This document shows positions 62,042 through 64,000 of a stretch of DNA of 64,000 nt, in pieces. The translations under genes and the position numbers were made by a program. The notes under the pieces are model-generated. The model did no database searches. It was not told where the DNA came from and saw only the letters and a list, made by a program, of their open reading frames with translations. Each line of letters begins with the position of its first letter. The stretch's first letter is position 1. The stretch covers positions 186,001 to 250,000 of the forward strand of contig NZ_PEBU01000001.1 in assembly GCF_002887595.1 (NCBI RefSeq), given 5' to 3'. The stretch is from Bowmanella denitrificans (GTDB lineage: Bacteria; Pseudomonadota; Gammaproteobacteria; Enterobacterales; Alteromonadaceae).

Positions 62042-62944
62042 TTAATCAGGATATGACGAGCGTCGAGACCAGGTTAGCTTTTTGAGTTTGAGCATACCCG
62101 TGGCAAGTCCGACACCAAACAAGATAAATGCCGCACCAATCAACATAACGACTGTAACGGATTCCTGCAGAAATAATACGCCCCAAAGCACACCAAACAC
62201 GGGCACCAGATAGGCAACCGTAATTGCCTTACCAACCCCCACCCGGTCAAGTAAATGAAAGTACATAATATAGGCAATGCCTGTGCAAGCCACACCCAGT
62301 ATAAATACCTGAATCCAGGCACTGTTGTCGGGCGGCTCAATTGGCCAGCTCCACCAGGCCAGCGGCGCCAGAACCAAAGCAGAGAATATTTGACTCCCGG
62401 AGGCAATCGCCATGGAGGGCACCCCTTGTAACCGGGATTTGCTGTAATTGGCGGCAAAGCCATACAAACTGGCGGCACCTAACGCACAAAGCATTGGCAC
62501 AATCTGAACGGATTGCTCAGGCCCTTGCCTGGCGGTTAACAAAACAAACACGCCGCTAAAACCGATCAGCAAACCTGCTACAGCAGCCTTTGACAACCTG
62601 TGTCCCAGCCAGACAAACGCAATCAATGCAGCAAACATGGGAGCCGTAGCATTTAATATGGAAGTAAAGCCAGCCCCCAGAAATAAACTGGTGTAAGCAA
62701 ACAAGCAAAAGGGTATGGCCGTATTGGTTAGTCCGACAATCAGAATTGGTCGCCAGTGCTGTACCACGGCTTTTTGCTGCCTAAGCCACAACAAACAGGG
62801 CAATAGAAAAAGAGCGGCAATTGCAGTCCGCAGCATCATCAGTGGAATAGGGCCAAATTGTGGAGCCCCTTCCCGCATAAACAGGAATGACGCGCCCCAC
62901 AGTGCAGCAAGTAACAGCAACTCGCCGATATAAATCCATCCCAC
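62042..62944 (-). CDS. EamA-family (DMT) transporter
   Basis: A 300-aa inner-membrane protein with ten hydrophobic segments arranged as two EamA repeats (LLLAALWGASFLFMREGAP; GVACTGIAYIMYFHLLDRVG and onwards to GAAFILFGVGLATG). Such transporters export amino acids or other metabolites. The start is GTG 62942-62944, immediately following the ogt stop codon, so it is the last gene of the alkA-ogt operon. Why a metabolite exporter is coupled to alkylation repair is unknown. Confidence 0.88.
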   Translation of the reverse strand: MGWIYIGELLLLAALWGASFLFMREGAPQFGPIPLMMLRTAIAALFLLPCLLWLRQQKAVVQHWRPILIVGLTNTAIPFCLFAYTSLFLGAGFTSILNATAPMFAALIAFVWLGHRLSKAAVAGLLIGFSGVFVLLTARQGPEQSVQIVPMLCALGAASLYGFAANYSKSRLQGVPSMAIASGSQIFSALVLAPLAWWSWPIEPPDNSAWIQVFILGVACTGIAYIMYFHLLDRVGVGKAITVAYLVPVFGVLWGVLFLQESVTVVMLIGAAFILFGVGLATGMLKLKKLTWSRRSSYPD

Positions 62945-63421
62945 TTACCAGTCTCCCAAACTGAATTGTGCTTGCTCATGTTGCAGTAGCCAGGCCTTTC
63001 GTTCTATACCACCGGCATACCCTGTCAGGGTCCCATTGCTACCTATTATCCGATGGCAAGGCACCAGAATAGAAATCGGATTTTTGCCATTGGCGGCCCC
63101 CACAGCCCTGACGGCTGCGGGATTCCCAATACGGCGGGCAATTTGCGCATAACTTGCCGTTTGGCCAAAATCAACGGTTTGCAACGCCCGCCAGACCTGC
63201 TGCTGAAATTCCGTGCCAGGCGCTGCAAGGGGCAACTCGAACTGTCTGCGCTTGCCCTGAAAATATTCGTCAAGCTGTGTTACAGCCTTGTCCAATAAGC
63301 GCGTCGGCTGCGTGTCAAAGCGTTGTGTTTCGACAAATTTAATCGCGCATAAGCCTGAATGAGTGGCTGCAATTTCCACCAGACCAATGGGGCTGTGCAA
63401 ATACTGATATTGTGCACTCAT
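62945..63421 (-). CDS. ogt: Methylated-DNA--protein-cysteine methyltransferase
   Basis: A 158-aa suicide DNA-repair protein that transfers methyl groups from O6-methylguanine to its own cysteine. The active-site PCHRI stands in SILVPCHRIIGSNGTLTGYA near 119-123, with the helix-turn-helix recognition segment TASYAQIARRIGNPAAVRAV before it. Its ATG overlaps the stop of the upstream glycosylase gene as ATGA. It probably belongs to the adaptive response to alkylating agents. Confidence 0.94.
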   Translation of the reverse strand: MSAQYQYLHSPIGLVEIAATHSGLCAIKFVETQRFDTQPTRLLDKAVTQLDEYFQGKRRQFELPLAAPGTEFQQQVWRALQTVDFGQTASYAQIARRIGNPAAVRAVGAANGKNPISILVPCHRIIGSNGTLTGYAGGIERKAWLLQHEQAQFSLGDW

Positions 63422-64000
63422 GCCTGACTCCAGAGCTGAAATGTCAGGTAACTACGCCAGGGCGCCACCAGACTGTCATCCACCGCTTGCTGTAGCAGTT
63501 GCTTTTTAATCACTAAATCAGTGTCCAACCAGATATCCGGCTGTGAGTAACCACGCAGTTTCATATAGTTGACTGTCCAGGGGCCAATCCCTTTCAGGTG
63601 AAGCAATTCATCAGCATCCAGTGGTTCACCAATTGTTGCCCAATAATGGGCAAAACGCTGTAGAGTGTCCCGGCGACTGGCAGGCATGCGCAGGAATGAC
63701 AAGTCCGCTTCAGCAATCACCTCAGGCATGGGAAACCAGCGCCCCCGCTCGGTTGAATCCCCTAATGTTTCCACCAGCAAGGTGACTTGACCAATAGCGG
63801 CTTTCACCGACACCTGCTGCCCTAAAATCGCCCGACATCCTGCTTCAAAAGCGCACCACACCCCTGGTAAACGTAAACCTTCGACCAGATGATCTGGCTG
63901 AATACCTGCAGATAACATACGTTCAGATATCACCTGACTGTCGGCATCCAGATCTAATACCCGGCGAATTTGCCCAAGTACCGTGGTGAGCTGACTCATA
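63418..64000 (-). CDS. AlkA-type 3-methyladenine DNA glycosylase, 5' end outside window
   Basis: At least 194 codons of an AlkA-family glycosylase that excises alkylated bases. AILGQQVSV is the typical start of the helix-hairpin-helix domain; LHLKGIGPWTVNYMKLRG is the HhH motif and Asp in DIWLDTDLVIKK the catalytic residue. An ATG occurs at 63997-63999, but AlkA proteins have another 80-90 N-terminal residues, and Ada-AlkA fusions more, so that Met is probably internal and the gene continues past the right edge. Ogt overlaps its end. Confidence 0.88.
   Translation of the reverse strand, partial: MSQLTTVLGQIRRVLDLDADSQVISERMLSAGIQPDHLVEGLRLPGVWCAFEAGCRAILGQQVSVKAAIGQVTLLVETLGDSTERGRWFPMPEVIAEADLSFLRMPASRRDTLQRFAHYWATIGEPLDADELLHLKGIGPWTVNYMKLRGYSQPDIWLDTDLVIKKQLLQQAVDDSLVAPWRSYLTFQLWSQA

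Overview
The window is chromosomal DNA from a gammaproteobacterium, most likely of the Alteromonadales (Alteromonadaceae-like). The evidence is the ftsN-priA/rpmE neighbourhood, the lptF-lptG/pepA-holC-valS block, several TonB-dependent receptors, many secreted peptidases, CadC/ToxR-type membrane regulators and PEP-CTERM-type surface proteins. This placement is inferred from gene content and protein style; no rRNA gene is present.

Layout. 0-4.3 kb is conserved core: the first codons of an FtsN-like gene, priA, rpmE with a candidate leader attenuator, and a malic enzyme. 4.4-12.2 kb holds two membrane-anchored winged-helix regulators around exported proteins (a SUMF1-fold protein, an esterase and a beta-propeller protein); one divergent promoter region carries four 11-bp-phased repeats. 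12.4-21 kb holds a secreted M17 aminopeptidase, a DksA paralogue that has lost half of its zinc ligands, SelO, a peptide deformylase-like protein, a TonB receptor and a DUF1624 membrane protein. Two near-identical Zur-like palindromes link the DksA2-type operon with the TonB receptor, pointing to a zinc-starvation response.

21-36 kb is accessory. It begins with a translationally coupled pair, TIR-TM-large exported domain plus SLOG-like domain with four TM segments, with a divergent Cys-rich finger gene beside it. This looks like a nucleotide-signalling membrane defence module and is the best candidate for an undescribed system. Next is a roughly 5.6-kb segment bounded by an imperfect 170-bp direct repeat. 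It carries parD with a broken parE, a C5-methyltransferase with a NaeI-type endonuclease, a truncated helicase and a 607-aa protein resembling the N-terminal part of XPB-type helicases. Then comes a FyuA-like receptor with a divergent AraC regulator, bounded by a perfect 62-bp repeat of the 3' part of tRNA-Leu(CAA), the signature of a tRNA-targeted island. The tRNA is followed by a gene-free stretch of small hairpins and tRNA 5' fragments.

36.7-47.2 kb encodes mostly exported proteins. Notable are two parallel operons in which a dockerin-tailed secreted enzyme (M9 collagenase; multi-domain phosphoesterase) is followed by a cohesin-like protein with a PEP-CTERM tail, suggesting surface anchoring of the enzymes. 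47.4-60 kb returns to core functions (lptFG, pepA, holC, valS, an S9 peptidase, a RidA-like protein, glmU) with a short palindromic repeat inserted in frame in valS. 60-64 kb holds a diguanylate cyclase, a dienelactone-hydrolase-like protein and an alkylation-repair operon (alkA-like, ogt, EamA transporter) running off the right edge.
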